Positions 1 to 7,826 of a stretch of DNA of 51,886 bases are shown one piece after another. Source of the DNA: Pseudomonadota bacterium (GTDB lineage Bacteria; Pseudomonadota; Gammaproteobacteria; Xanthomonadales; Xanthomonadaceae); NCBI GenBank assembly GCA_023388715.1, contig JAEWFT010000036.1:1-51886 (forward strand), read 5' to 3'. The position numbers and the translations under genes are program-made. The notes under the pieces are model-generated. The model saw only the letters and a list, made by a program, of their open reading frames with translations. It searched no databases and was not told the origin of the DNA. Each line of letters opens with the position of its first letter. Position 1 is the stretch's first letter.

Positions 1-22
1 CGCACAAGTCACCTGCGCACAC

Positions 23-34
23 TGTCAAAGATCA
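23..34 (-). promoter_or_regulatory. rRNA-leader boxA-like antitermination site
   Basis: On the minus strand this reads TGATCTTTGACA, 10 of 12 bases identical to the E. coli rRNA leader boxA (TGCTCTTTAACA). It lies about 60 nt downstream of the strong minus-strand promoter at 97-124. The position is as expected for NusB/NusE binding ahead of a 16S gene. The 16S gene itself would start left of coordinate 1 and is not seen. Confidence 0.7.
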
Positions 35-96
35 CAGGACTTCGGCCTCAACGCCTCGTCCCACCGCCCGGATCAATCATCCCGAGCGAGCCGCCC

Positions 97-124
97 ATCA
101 TACCGGGGTTTGTGTTGCTGTCAA
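97..124 (-). promoter_or_regulatory. Strong sigma-70 promoter, probable rRNA operon promoter
   Basis: Minus-strand consensus -35 TTGACA (119-124), 16-nt spacer, near-consensus -10 TATGAT (97-102). Upstream (125-150) is an A-rich stretch on the minus strand that resembles an UP element. Downstream of the -10 the sequence is GC-rich (GGGCGGCTCG), the discriminator type associated with stringent control. Together with the boxA downstream, this is what an rRNA promoter looks like. Positions 125-235 contain no gene that I can support. Confidence 0.8.
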
Positions 125-235
125 CACTCGGTGAAGGACTTTTTTCCTTCCCCTCCGGTGCGTTCAGCATCCCGGCGGGTCGATCATTCTAGCCGGCTTG
201 TCGCGGCGCAGCAAGAGGTCTATGCGCGCATTGCG

Positions 236-1450
236 TCACGCAGTGGACACCAGCCGCACACGGGCGAAATTGCGCTTGCCCACCGCGATCACGCCCTCGA
301 AGCCCGGAGCGAACAGCCGCGCGGCATCCTCGAACACCTGGCCGTCGACTCGAACGCTGCGCTCCTTGAGCTTGCGGCTTGCCTCGCTGTTGCTGGGGGT
401 GACGCCGGCAGCGGTCAGCAGCGCGGCGATCCGCAGCCCTTCCGCGGGCACCACCACTTCCTGCAGCGGCAGGCTGGCGACGTCGCCCTCGCCGCGCACC
501 GCCGCGTGCCAGCCGGCAAGCGCGGCCTCGGCGCTGGCGGCGTCGTGGAAACGTGCAGCGAGCTCGCGCGCCAGCCGCAGCTTGAGGTCGCGCGGGTGGA
601 GCCGGCCTGCGGCGACGTCGGCGCGCAGGGCCTGCGCCTCGTCGATCCCGATCTCGGCGCTGAGCAGGTCGATCCACCTCCACATCAGCGCATCGCCGAT
701 CTTCATGGTCTTGTTGACGATGTCGATCGCCGGCTCGTCGATGCCAATGTAGTTGCCGAGCGACTTGCTCATCTTCTGCACGCCGTCGATGCCCTCCAGC
801 AGCGGCATCGTCAGCACCACCTGCGGCTTCTGCCCGTGCGCTTCCTGCAGCGCGCGGCCCATCAGCAGGTTGAACTTCTGGTCGGTGCCGCCCAGCTCGA
901 CGTCCGCGCGCAACGCGACCGAGTCGTAGCCCTGCGCCAGCGGGTACAGGAATTCGTGGATCGAGATCGGCTGCTGCGCGGCGTGGCGCTTGGCGAAATC
1001 GTCGCGCTCGAGCATGCGCGCAACGGTCAGCTGGCCGGCCAGTCGCACCATGTCGGCGGCGGACATCGCATCGAACCACTCGCTGTTGAAACGCAGTTCG
1101 GTGCGTTCCCGGTCGAGCACCTTGTACACCTGCGCCGCATAGGTTTCGGCGTTCGCGATCACCTGCTCGCGCGTCAGCGGCTTGCGGGTGACGTTCTTGC
1201 CGGTGGGGTCGCCGATCATCCCGGTGAAGTCGCCGATCAGGAAGATGACCTGGTGCCCCAGGTCCTGGAACTGGCGCATCTTGTTGAGCAGCACCGTGTG
1301 GCCCAAGTGCAGGTCGGGCGCGGTGGGATCGAAACCGGCCTTGACCCGCAGCGGGCGCCCCTCCTTCAACCGCGCCTCCAGTTCCTCGCGCTTGAGGATT
1401 TCGTCGGCGCCGCGTGCGATGAGGTCGAGGGCATGCTGGAGTGCTGACAC
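236..1450 (-). CDS. tyrS: Tyrosyl-tRNA synthetase
   Basis: Cytoplasmic class I aminoacyl-tRNA synthetase that charges tRNA-Tyr. The 404-residue product has the HIGH-type motif HLGH at residues 48-51, the GDFTGMIGDPTG stretch near 73-84, and KMSKS at 226-230. A C-terminal S4-like RNA-binding region follows from about residue 340. Full length for the TyrZ-like (about 400-residue) group. The start codon is GTG (1448-1450) with only a weak Shine-Dalgarno. The gene reads toward the predicted rRNA promoter, an arrangement I recall from Xanthomonas. The upstream region shared with the M23 gene holds two overlapping dyads. Confidence 0.97.
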   Translation of the reverse strand: MSALQHALDLIARGADEILKREELEARLKEGRPLRVKAGFDPTAPDLHLGHTVLLNKMRQFQDLGHQVIFLIGDFTGMIGDPTGKNVTRKPLTREQVIANAETYAAQVYKVLDRERTELRFNSEWFDAMSAADMVRLAGQLTVARMLERDDFAKRHAAQQPISIHEFLYPLAQGYDSVALRADVELGGTDQKFNLLMGRALQEAHGQKPQVVLTMPLLEGIDGVQKMSKSLGNYIGIDEPAIDIVNKTMKIGDALMWRWIDLLSAEIGIDEAQALRADVAAGRLHPRDLKLRLARELAARFHDAASAEAALAGWHAAVRGEGDVASLPLQEVVVPAEGLRIAALLTAAGVTPSNSEASRKLKERSVRVDGQVFEDAARLFAPGFEGVIAVGKRNFARVRLVSTA

Positions 1451-1498
1451 GGCTTTGCTCGCTTGCGCCTTCCGGGCGCGGACTCGGGGAACGAGACG

Positions 1499-1519
1499 TT
1501 AACACGATGTTAAATCGTG
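1499..1519. promoter_or_regulatory. Overlapping inverted repeats between tyrS and the M23 gene
   Basis: Two dyads share bases: TTAACA-CGA-TGTTAA (1499-1513) and CACGAT-GTTAA-ATCGTG (1503-1519). Both are perfect in their arms. They sit about 50 nt upstream of the tyrS start and just upstream of the M23 promoter. Either a repressor operator or two alternative hairpins in the tyrS leader is possible; I do not recognise a known box. Confidence 0.45.
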
Positions 1520-1548
1520 CTGCGCGAAACATTCGGATATTCAATGAC

Positions 1549-1577
1549 TTGACGTGGTTTCTTCGCATAACTATGTT
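1549..1577 (+). promoter_or_regulatory. Sigma-70 promoter of the M23 endopeptidase gene
   Basis: TTGACG (1549-1554), 17-nt spacer, TATGTT (1572-1577). Transcription would begin near 1584, about 32 nt before the ATG at 1616, leaving room for the Shine-Dalgarno GGGGAGAGG. A good match in an otherwise GC-rich sequence. Confidence 0.7.
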
Positions 1578-1615
1578 ACGGCGTCGACGCCGTCGTCACA
1601 CCCGGGGAGAGGCCA

Positions 1616-3052
1616 ATGACGGATCCGCACCACGAGGCCGTGCGCCGCGACAACCTGCAGCGCGCACGCGCAAACGCGGATCAGCCGACCCGATCCCCGG
1701 TCCCCGCCTTCCACAATGGCCGCTGGACGCGCCGCGACTGGGCGCAGGCCAGCCTCCTCGCCACCATCGCCGCCATGCTGGCGGCGATCGTGCCGGGCGT
1801 GTCCGGCACCCTCGATGCCCCCGCGGCGATGGCCGACAGCCAGCGCATGACCCTGAGCCTGAGCCTGCCGCGGCTGGGCGAGCGCCCGGGCAATGATGAC
1901 CGCTGGCAGTCGGTGACGCTGAAGTCCGGGCAGACCCTGAGCGGCGTGTTCGAGGAACTAGGCATCCCCTACGACCAGCTGGAACGGGTCATGGGGCATC
2001 CCAAGATCAAGCCCGCGCTGCGCAAGCTGCGCCCCGGCACCACCCTGAGCTTCAACCTTCCGGCGGACGGCAGCGTGCGCGCGATGCGCTTCGAGCCCGG
2101 CGCCGGGATTGGCGCGGAGGCGATCGAACTGGAATTCGACGGCGACGCGCTGCGCGAGCGCGCGATGCCGGTGGAGACCACCACCCGCACCGTGGTCCTG
2201 AGCGGAGAGGTGGGCGACTCGCTGTTCGCCTCCGCGCGTAAGCTGGGACTGGGCAAGGCGCAGCTGAACCAGCTCACCGACGAGATGTTCAAGTACGACA
2301 TCGACTTCGATTCGGACCTGGGCGCGGGCGACCGCTTCAGCGTGGTGGTCGACCAGACCTGGAAGAACGGCCAGCTGGTGCAGACCGGGCCGGTGCTGGC
2401 CGCGACCTTCACCATCGACGGCCAGCAGAAGAGCGCGTTCCGCCACGTGCGCGGCGGCAAGGCCGAGTACTTCACCCCGGACGGGCGCTCGCTCAAGCGC
2501 GCCTTCATCCGCATGCCGATCCCGTACGCACGCCTGAGCTCCGGTTTCGGTGGCCGCCGGCACCCGGTGCTGGGCAAGATGCGCATGCACAAGGGCGTGG
2601 ACTACGCCGCCGGCACCGGCACCCCGATCCAGGCCGCGGGCGATGCGCGGGTGGAGTTCGTGGGCTGGAAGGGCGGTTACGGCCGCACCGTGATCCTCAA
2701 CCATGGCCAGGGCAAGACCACGCTGTACGCGCACATGTCGCGCTTCGGCAAGATCAAGCCGGGCCAGCGCGTGGAACAGGGCGCGCTGATCGGTTACGTG
2801 GGCAGCACCGGGATGTCGACCGGGCCGCACCTGCACTACGAATTCCGCGTCAATGGCGCGCACGTCAATCCGCTGAAGATGACCCTGCCGCCGCCGGCGC
2901 CGCTGGCCGGCAGCGCGCTGGTCGCGTTCAAGGCCGAGACCCGCCGCGCGCTCGACAAGATCCGCGAGGTCGAGGACGTCGTGTTCCAGCTCGACGACGG
3001 CAGCCGCGTGGCAAGCGTCGCGACCCCGGCGACGGGCCGCAAGAAGGGCTGA
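1616..3052 (+). CDS. M23-family murein endopeptidase (MepM/OapA-like)
   Basis: Membrane-anchored periplasmic zinc peptidase of the LytM type that cleaves peptidoglycan cross-links. The 478 residues start with a cytoplasmic tail and one membrane segment (about 43-63). An OapA/LysM-like region follows (about 95-170), and the peptidase domain covers about 305-420. Zinc ligands are visible: H325 and D329 in HKGVD, H405 and H407 in HLHYEF, plus H373 in YAHM. The start has a strong GGGGAGAGG upstream. AnmK follows after 29 nt, probably co-transcribed, so the pair links wall cleavage to muropeptide recycling. Substrate specificity cannot be read from sequence. Confidence 0.93.
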   Translation: MTDPHHEAVRRDNLQRARANADQPTRSPVPAFHNGRWTRRDWAQASLLATIAAMLAAIVPGVSGTLDAPAAMADSQRMTLSLSLPRLGERPGNDDRWQSVTLKSGQTLSGVFEELGIPYDQLERVMGHPKIKPALRKLRPGTTLSFNLPADGSVRAMRFEPGAGIGAEAIELEFDGDALRERAMPVETTTRTVVLSGEVGDSLFASARKLGLGKAQLNQLTDEMFKYDIDFDSDLGAGDRFSVVVDQTWKNGQLVQTGPVLAATFTIDGQQKSAFRHVRGGKAEYFTPDGRSLKRAFIRMPIPYARLSSGFGGRRHPVLGKMRMHKGVDYAAGTGTPIQAAGDARVEFVGWKGGYGRTVILNHGQGKTTLYAHMSRFGKIKPGQRVEQGALIGYVGSTGMSTGPHLHYEFRVNGAHVNPLKMTLPPPAPLAGSALVAFKAETRRALDKIREVEDVVFQLDDGSRVASVATPATGRKKG

Positions 3053-3081
3053 GGCGGCGCCGCGATGCGCTACCCGATCGC

Positions 3082-4203
3082 ATGCCGACGCCTCCTTCCG
3101 ACCGCCTGTACCTCGGGTTGATTTCCGGCACCAGCGCCGACGGGATCGACGTGGCGCTGGCCGCGTTCGACGACGGCGCGCCGCGCCTCCGGTTTGGCCG
3201 CACCTATCCGTGGGACCCGGCCTTGCGCGCACAGCTGGTGGCGCTGGGACAGCAGGGCGCCGCGCTGTCGCTGGACGCGATCGCCGAACTGGACGTGCGC
3301 ATCGCCCGCGCGTTCGCGGAAGCCGCGAACCTCGCGCTGGCGGACAGCGGCACCGCCGCACGCCAGGTGCATGCGATCGGCTCGCACGGGCAGACCCTGC
3401 GCCACCGTCCGTGGGGCCCGTACCCCTACACCCTGCAACTGGGCGATCCGTCGACGATCGCCGAGCGCACCGGCATCACCGTTGTCGCCGACCTGCGCCG
3501 CCGCGACGTCGCCGCGGGCGGCCATGGCGCCCCGCTGCTCCCCGGGCTGCATGCCGCGCTGTTCCGCAGCGATGGCGAGGACCGCGCGGTGCTCAACCTG
3601 GGCGGGATCGCCAACCTGACCCTGCTGCCGGCCGACGACGCGCTGCCGGTGCGCGGCTTCGACACCGGCCCGGCGAACGCACTGATGGATGCCTGGTGCC
3701 TGCGCCACCACGGCGAGGCGTTCGACCGCGATGGCGCGTTCGCGCGCAGAGGACGGGTCGACGCCGGGCTGCTGGAGCGGCTGATGGGCGATCCGTGGTT
3801 CACCCAGGCGCCGCCCAAGTCCACCGGCCGCGACCAGTTCCACCTGGGCTGGGTCGAGGCCCGGCTGGCCGGCGGCGAGTCCGCGGCCGACGTTCAGGCC
3901 ACCCTGGCCGCCCTCACCGCGCGCACCGTGGCCCACGCGCTGCTGGCGGCGCAGCCACGCACCGCGCGGGTGATCGCCTGCGGCGGCGGCGTGCACAACC
4001 CGGCCCTGCTGCAGGCGCTGGCGCAAGAACTGCCGGGCATCGCGGTGGTGACCACGCGCGAGCACGGGCATGACCCCGACCACATCGAGGCGATGGGCTT
4101 TGCCTGGCTGGCGCGGCAGACCCTGCTCGGCCTGCCCGGCAACCTGCCCAGCGTCAGTGGCGCCGCCGGGCCGCGCATCCTGGGCGGGATCTACCCGGCC
4201 TGA
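3082..4203 (+). CDS. anmK: Anhydro-N-acetylmuramic acid kinase
   Basis: Cytoplasmic sugar kinase of the ASKHA fold that opens and phosphorylates 1,6-anhydro-MurNAc to MurNAc-6-phosphate in peptidoglycan recycling. The family signature GLISGTSADGIDV is at the N-terminus (residues 12-24). The ATP/sugar region LNLGGIANLT and the GFDTGP motif follow, then CGGGVHNP near the end. At 373 residues it is full length. It sits 29 nt behind the M23 endopeptidase and is convergent with ampG after only 12 nt, giving three wall-recycling genes in a row. Confidence 0.96.
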   Translation: MPTPPSDRLYLGLISGTSADGIDVALAAFDDGAPRLRFGRTYPWDPALRAQLVALGQQGAALSLDAIAELDVRIARAFAEAANLALADSGTAARQVHAIGSHGQTLRHRPWGPYPYTLQLGDPSTIAERTGITVVADLRRRDVAAGGHGAPLLPGLHAALFRSDGEDRAVLNLGGIANLTLLPADDALPVRGFDTGPANALMDAWCLRHHGEAFDRDGAFARRGRVDAGLLERLMGDPWFTQAPPKSTGRDQFHLGWVEARLAGGESAADVQATLAALTARTVAHALLAAQPRTARVIACGGGVHNPALLQALAQELPGIAVVTTREHGHDPDHIEAMGFAWLARQTLLGLPGNLPSVSGAAGPRILGGIYPA

Positions 4204-4215
4204 TTGCGCACCCGG

Positions 4216-5562
4216 TCAGGCCGGCGCAGCGGGCAATGCGCGCCCCTGCGTGCGCATGTGGCGGGCCAGCCACAGGCACAACAGCAACGCCGGCACCCCG
4301 GCCAGCGCGGTACCGAGGAAGAACAGCGCGTAGCCCCCGATCTGGCCGTGGCTGGCCTGCAGGGTTTCCACCGCCACCCCGGAGAAGCCCTTCAGCAGCT
4401 TGCCCAGCAGCGCGTAGAACGAGCTGAGCAAGGCGTACTGGGTCGCGGTGTAGCCCAGGCTGGTCAGGCTCGACATGTAGGCCACCAGCGCGGTGCCGGC
4501 GAAGCCGGTGGCGAAGCCGTCGATCGCCATCGCCGCGGCGAACACGCCCGGATCGCCGGCGCTGTAGGCCACCCAGGTGAACGCCGCGTTGGAGCCCGGC
4601 CCCAGGATCGCACCGGCCAGCAGGGTCGGCACGAACCCGAAGCGCACCGCGCTGATGCCGGCGGCGGCGATTCCCAACACCGAGGACACCAGGCCGATCG
4701 AGGCACGCACCTCGCCGACGAACTCCTTGCTGATGCCAAGGTCGGCGTAGAACGGGTTGTTCATGGGCCCCATCACGAAATCCGGCAGCCGGTACAGGCT
4801 GATCGCCGCCAGCATCAGCAGCGCCCACTTGCCGTGGGTGCGGAAGAAGGCGACGAACGGGCCGATGACCGCGTCGAACATGCCGGACGCCGTCCACATC
4901 CTGCCCGGCGCGGCGACACCGCTGCCGGCGGGCTCGCGGGCGATGAACAGCGCGGCGAGCAGGCCCACGCCCATCAGCGCCGCCATCACCCAGTAGGACG
5001 GCGCCCAGCCGACGTGGGCGGCCAGGATCAGGATCAGCGCATCGGTGACCAGCAGCGCGCTGCGGTAGCCGATCTGCGTGCCCGAGGTGAGCAGGCCCAG
5101 TTCCTCGGTGTCGTCGGCGATCTCGATGCGCCAGGCGTCGACCACGATGTCCTGGGTCGCCGAGGCGAACGCGGCGACCAGCGCCATCGCCCCGAACAGC
5201 ACCAGCCCGCCCTGCGGCTGCACGATCGCCATCCCGGCCAGCGCCGCGGCGACCACCAGCTGGGCCAGCACCATCCATCCGCGGCGCCGGCCCAGCCGGC
5301 CCAGCAGCGGCACGCTGGTCTTGTCGACGATCGGCGCCCACAGGAACTTCAGGGTGTAGGCCAGGCCCACCCAGGACAGGAAGCCGATCGCGGAGAGTTC
5401 GCTGCCGCCCTCGCGCATCCAGTAGCCCATGGTGTTGCCGACCAGGTACAGCGGCAGCCCGGACGAAAAGCCCAGCAGCAGCATCGCCAGTACCTTGGGG
5501 CGGCGCAGCGCGCGCAGGACATCGCCGGTGGTGCGCTTGCGGGGCACGGGTGCGGCGTTCAT
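4216..5562 (-). CDS. ampG: AmpG-type muropeptide permease (MFS)
   Basis: Inner-membrane major-facilitator transporter that imports GlcNAc-anhydroMurNAc peptides released by wall turnover. The 448-residue product begins MNAAPVPRK; further in-frame upstream residues are spurious because they overlap the upstream nuclease gene. About 12 or more hydrophobic segments are visible. The family-typical TQDIVVDAWRIE stretch follows the fourth segment, and FSSGLPLYLVG lies in the first. The ATG overlaps the stop codon of the exonuclease III gene (ATGA at 5559-5562), indicating translational coupling. The opposite anmK ends 12 nt away. Confidence 0.92.
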   Translation of the reverse strand: MNAAPVPRKRTTGDVLRALRRPKVLAMLLLGFSSGLPLYLVGNTMGYWMREGGSELSAIGFLSWVGLAYTLKFLWAPIVDKTSVPLLGRLGRRRGWMVLAQLVVAAALAGMAIVQPQGGLVLFGAMALVAAFASATQDIVVDAWRIEIADDTEELGLLTSGTQIGYRSALLVTDALILILAAHVGWAPSYWVMAALMGVGLLAALFIAREPAGSGVAAPGRMWTASGMFDAVIGPFVAFFRTHGKWALLMLAAISLYRLPDFVMGPMNNPFYADLGISKEFVGEVRASIGLVSSVLGIAAAGISAVRFGFVPTLLAGAILGPGSNAAFTWVAYSAGDPGVFAAAMAIDGFATGFAGTALVAYMSSLTSLGYTATQYALLSSFYALLGKLLKGFSGVAVETLQASHGQIGGYALFFLGTALAGVPALLLCLWLARHMRTQGRALPAAPA

Positions 5563-6362
5563 TCGGCGTACTCCACGAGGCAGGGGGCGTGGTCGGAGAA
5601 TTTCGGCTGCGGGAAGATCTCCGCCGCCACCACCCGGCTGGCGATCCCCGGCGTGGCCAGCTGGTAGTCGATCCGCCAACCGACATTGTTGGCGCGCGCG
5701 TTGCCGCGCTGCGACCACCACGAGTATTCGACCGCGTCCGGCTTGGCCACCCGGAACGCGTCCTTCCACCCCGATTGCGGCGGGCTGATCAGGCCGTCGT
5801 GGCAGTCATCGGCGATCAGGCCGCTGAGCCAGGCGCGCTCATGCGGCAGGCAGCCGGAATTCTTCTGGTTGCCCGTCCAGTTCCTGATGTCGTTGCGGCA
5901 GCGCACGATGTTCCAGTCGCCACAGAGCACGTACTCGCGGCCGCTGGCGAGCCATTCGTCTAAGATCGGCCGCAGCCAGGCCATGACCTGCTCCTTGAAG
6001 CCCTGGCGCAGTTCTCCGGAGCTGCCGGACGGAATGTAGAAACTGACCACGCTCAGGTTGCCGAAGCGCGCCTCGATGTAACGGCCCTCGTCGTCGAACG
6101 CGGGCCACCCCAGCTGGGTGAGGACGTCATCCGGCACGCGGCGGCTATAGATCGCCACCCCGCTGTAGCCCTTGCGCGTGGCCGCATCCTTGAACCATGC
6201 CCGGTAGCCCGCCGGGCGGTAGCGGGGATCGTCGAGCTGGTGTTCCTGCGCCTTGGTCTCCTGTACGCACATCACGTCGATGTCCTTGCCGGCGAACCAG
6301 TCGAAGAAGCCCTTGCTGGCGGCCGAGCGCAGGCCGTTGGCGTTGAAGCTGAGGATGCGCAT
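5559..6362 (-). CDS. xthA: Exodeoxyribonuclease III
   Basis: AP endonuclease and 3'-5' exonuclease of base-excision repair, EEP (endonuclease/exonuclease/phosphatase) family. Start chosen at MRILSFNANG because this is the family N-terminus: N7/N9 region, then CVQETKAQ with the catalytic Glu. Later motifs are GDWNIV and the C-terminal SWWSQRGN and SDHAP (catalytic Asp-His). 267 residues, normal length. Divergent from pyrE with an 82-nt gap. The stop overlaps the ampG start. Confidence 0.95.
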   Translation of the reverse strand: MRILSFNANGLRSAASKGFFDWFAGKDIDVMCVQETKAQEHQLDDPRYRPAGYRAWFKDAATRKGYSGVAIYSRRVPDDVLTQLGWPAFDDEGRYIEARFGNLSVVSFYIPSGSSGELRQGFKEQVMAWLRPILDEWLASGREYVLCGDWNIVRCRNDIRNWTGNQKNSGCLPHERAWLSGLIADDCHDGLISPPQSGWKDAFRVAKPDAVEYSWWSQRGNARANNVGWRIDYQLATPGIASRVVAAEIFPQPKFSDHAPCLVEYAE

Positions 6363-6432
6363 GCACCACCGTGTCCGGAACGATGCGGCAGCGTAGCCGA
6401 TGCGTCGGCTGCCGCGACAGCCCGCCCCGTGG

Positions 6433-6438
6433 GACAAT
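6433..6438 (+). promoter_or_regulatory. -10 element placed for a leaderless pyrE transcript
   Basis: GACAAT ends exactly 6 nt before the pyrE ATG at 6445, so transcription would start on or next to the A of the ATG. No convincing -35 hexamer is visible. The same spacing recurs at several other genes here (15279, 40525, 46395, 47141). Confidence 0.45.
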
Positions 6439-6444
6439 TCAGGG

Positions 6445-7107
6445 ATGCACGACCGCCCCGGCGACCATCGCACCCGCTTCCTGCAACTGGCGCTGCAGGC
6501 CGATGCCCTGCGCTTCGGAGAGTTCACCCTGAAGTCGGGGCGGGTCAGCCCGTACTTCTTCAATGCCGGACGCTTCGATTCCGGCGCCGCGATGGCCGCG
6601 TTGGCGACCTGCTACGCTGACGCGCTGGACACGGCCGGGGTCGCCTTCGACCTGCTCTTCGGCCCGGCCTACAAGGGCATCCCGCTGGCGACCGCGCTGG
6701 CCTGCGAATACGCCCGCCGCGGGCGCGACCTGCCGCTGGCGTTCAACCGCAAGGAAGCCAAGGCGCATGGCGAAGGCGGCAGCCTGATCGGCGCGCCGCT
6801 GGCCGGGTGCAAGGTGCTCATCGTCGACGACGTGATCACCGCGGGCACCGCCATCCGCGAGGCGCTGGCGATCATCAGCGCTGCCGGCGGCACCCCGGCC
6901 GCCATCGCCATCGCGCTGGACCGGCAGGAGCGCGTGCGCGAGGACGATCCGCGCTCCGCCGCGCAGGCGGTCGGTGCCGAGCACGGCATCGACGTCATCG
7001 CCATCGCAGGGCTGTCCGACCTGCTTGCGTTTGCCGGCGAAAGGCCCGACCTTGTCCACCATCGCGATGCCCTGCTCGCCTACCGCGCACGGTACGGCAT
7101 CGCCTGA
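6445..7107 (+). CDS. pyrE: Orotate phosphoribosyltransferase
   Basis: Cytoplasmic enzyme of de novo pyrimidine synthesis: orotate plus PRPP gives OMP. The PRPP-binding motif VLIVDDVITAGTA is clear, as are FGPAYKGIPLA and FNRKEAKAHGEGG (flexible loop). The start MHDRPGDHR gives 220 residues, the usual length. The longer in-frame extension upstream lacks family similarity. It lies next to the exonuclease III gene, a common pairing in gammaproteobacteria. Confidence 0.96.
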   Translation: MHDRPGDHRTRFLQLALQADALRFGEFTLKSGRVSPYFFNAGRFDSGAAMAALATCYADALDTAGVAFDLLFGPAYKGIPLATALACEYARRGRDLPLAFNRKEAKAHGEGGSLIGAPLAGCKVLIVDDVITAGTAIREALAIISAAGGTPAAIAIALDRQERVREDDPRSAAQAVGAEHGIDVIAIAGLSDLLAFAGERPDLVHHRDALLAYRARYGIA

Positions 7108-7132
7108 TCGCCTGAACCGGCAGGGGGCCGCC

Positions 7133-7810
7133 ATGCAATCACGCTCCATCCTCGGCTGCGCCTTGGCGCTTGCGCTGGCACTGCCCGGTGCGGGCCCGTG
7201 GGCGCAGGCGCAGACCGGCAAGAAGATCTACTGCTGGAACGAGAACGGACGCAAGGTGTGCGGCGATGCGCTACCGGCCTCCGCCACCGACAGCGCGCGC
7301 ACCGAGATCAGCGCCCGCAGCGGCCTCACCACCGGCCGCATGGAACGCGCGCCCACCGCCACCGAGCGCAGCGCCGCCGAGCTGGCGGCACACGCCGCGC
7401 GCGTCCAGGCACAGGCCGAGGACGCCCGCCGCCGCCGTGACCTGGCGATGGTCGAGACCTACGACACCGAGGCCGACCTGCGGCGCGCGTATGGCGAGCG
7501 CACCTCACTGCTGGATGAAACCCTGAAGGCCAGCCGGCTCGGCATCGCCAACCTGCGCCTGAGCCTGATCTCGCTGCTGCGCCAGGCCGCCGACAACGAA
7601 CTGGCCGGCAGCCCGGTGCCGCAGAAACTGGCGGCCACGATCCAGGGCCAGCATGCCGACCTGCTGCGCCAGCAGCAGATCCTGCTCACCCAGGAGCAGG
7701 ACCGCGCCGCGCTGGAACAGGACCTGCAGGAGGCAGTGCGGCGCTACCAGGAACTGAAGGCCGCCGCCGCGCCGGCCACCGAACCGGTGCCGCCTACCCC
7801 CGCCGGCTGA
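7133..7810 (+). CDS. Secreted DUF4124-like coiled-coil protein
   Basis: 225 residues beginning with a signal peptide (to about AWAQAQ, residues 22-26). Next comes a short DUF4124-type segment, KKIYCWNENGRKVCGDALP, with two cysteines. The rest is charged and alanine-rich, predicted helical or coiled coil (about residues 65-215), with a Pro-rich end. Start chosen at MQSRSILG because it carries the signal peptide and follows CAGGGGG. It lies 25 nt after pyrE and may share its transcript. Function unknown; a periplasmic location is inferred. Confidence 0.75.
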   Translation: MQSRSILGCALALALALPGAGPWAQAQTGKKIYCWNENGRKVCGDALPASATDSARTEISARSGLTTGRMERAPTATERSAAELAAHAARVQAQAEDARRRRDLAMVETYDTEADLRRAYGERTSLLDETLKASRLGIANLRLSLISLLRQAADNELAGSPVPQKLAATIQGQHADLLRQQQILLTQEQDRAALEQDLQEAVRRYQELKAAAAPATEPVPPTPAG

Positions 7811-7826
7811 CCGCCGCGGCGGTCAG
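7807..7826. terminator. Perfect palindrome spanning both stop codons of convergent genes
   Basis: A 20-bp perfect palindrome (arms CTGACCGCCG and CGGCGGTCAG) overlaps the TGA of the DUF4124 gene and that of algC. There is no T-run, so intrinsic termination is uncertain. It could act as a bidirectional stem that protects 3' ends. Confidence 0.4.
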
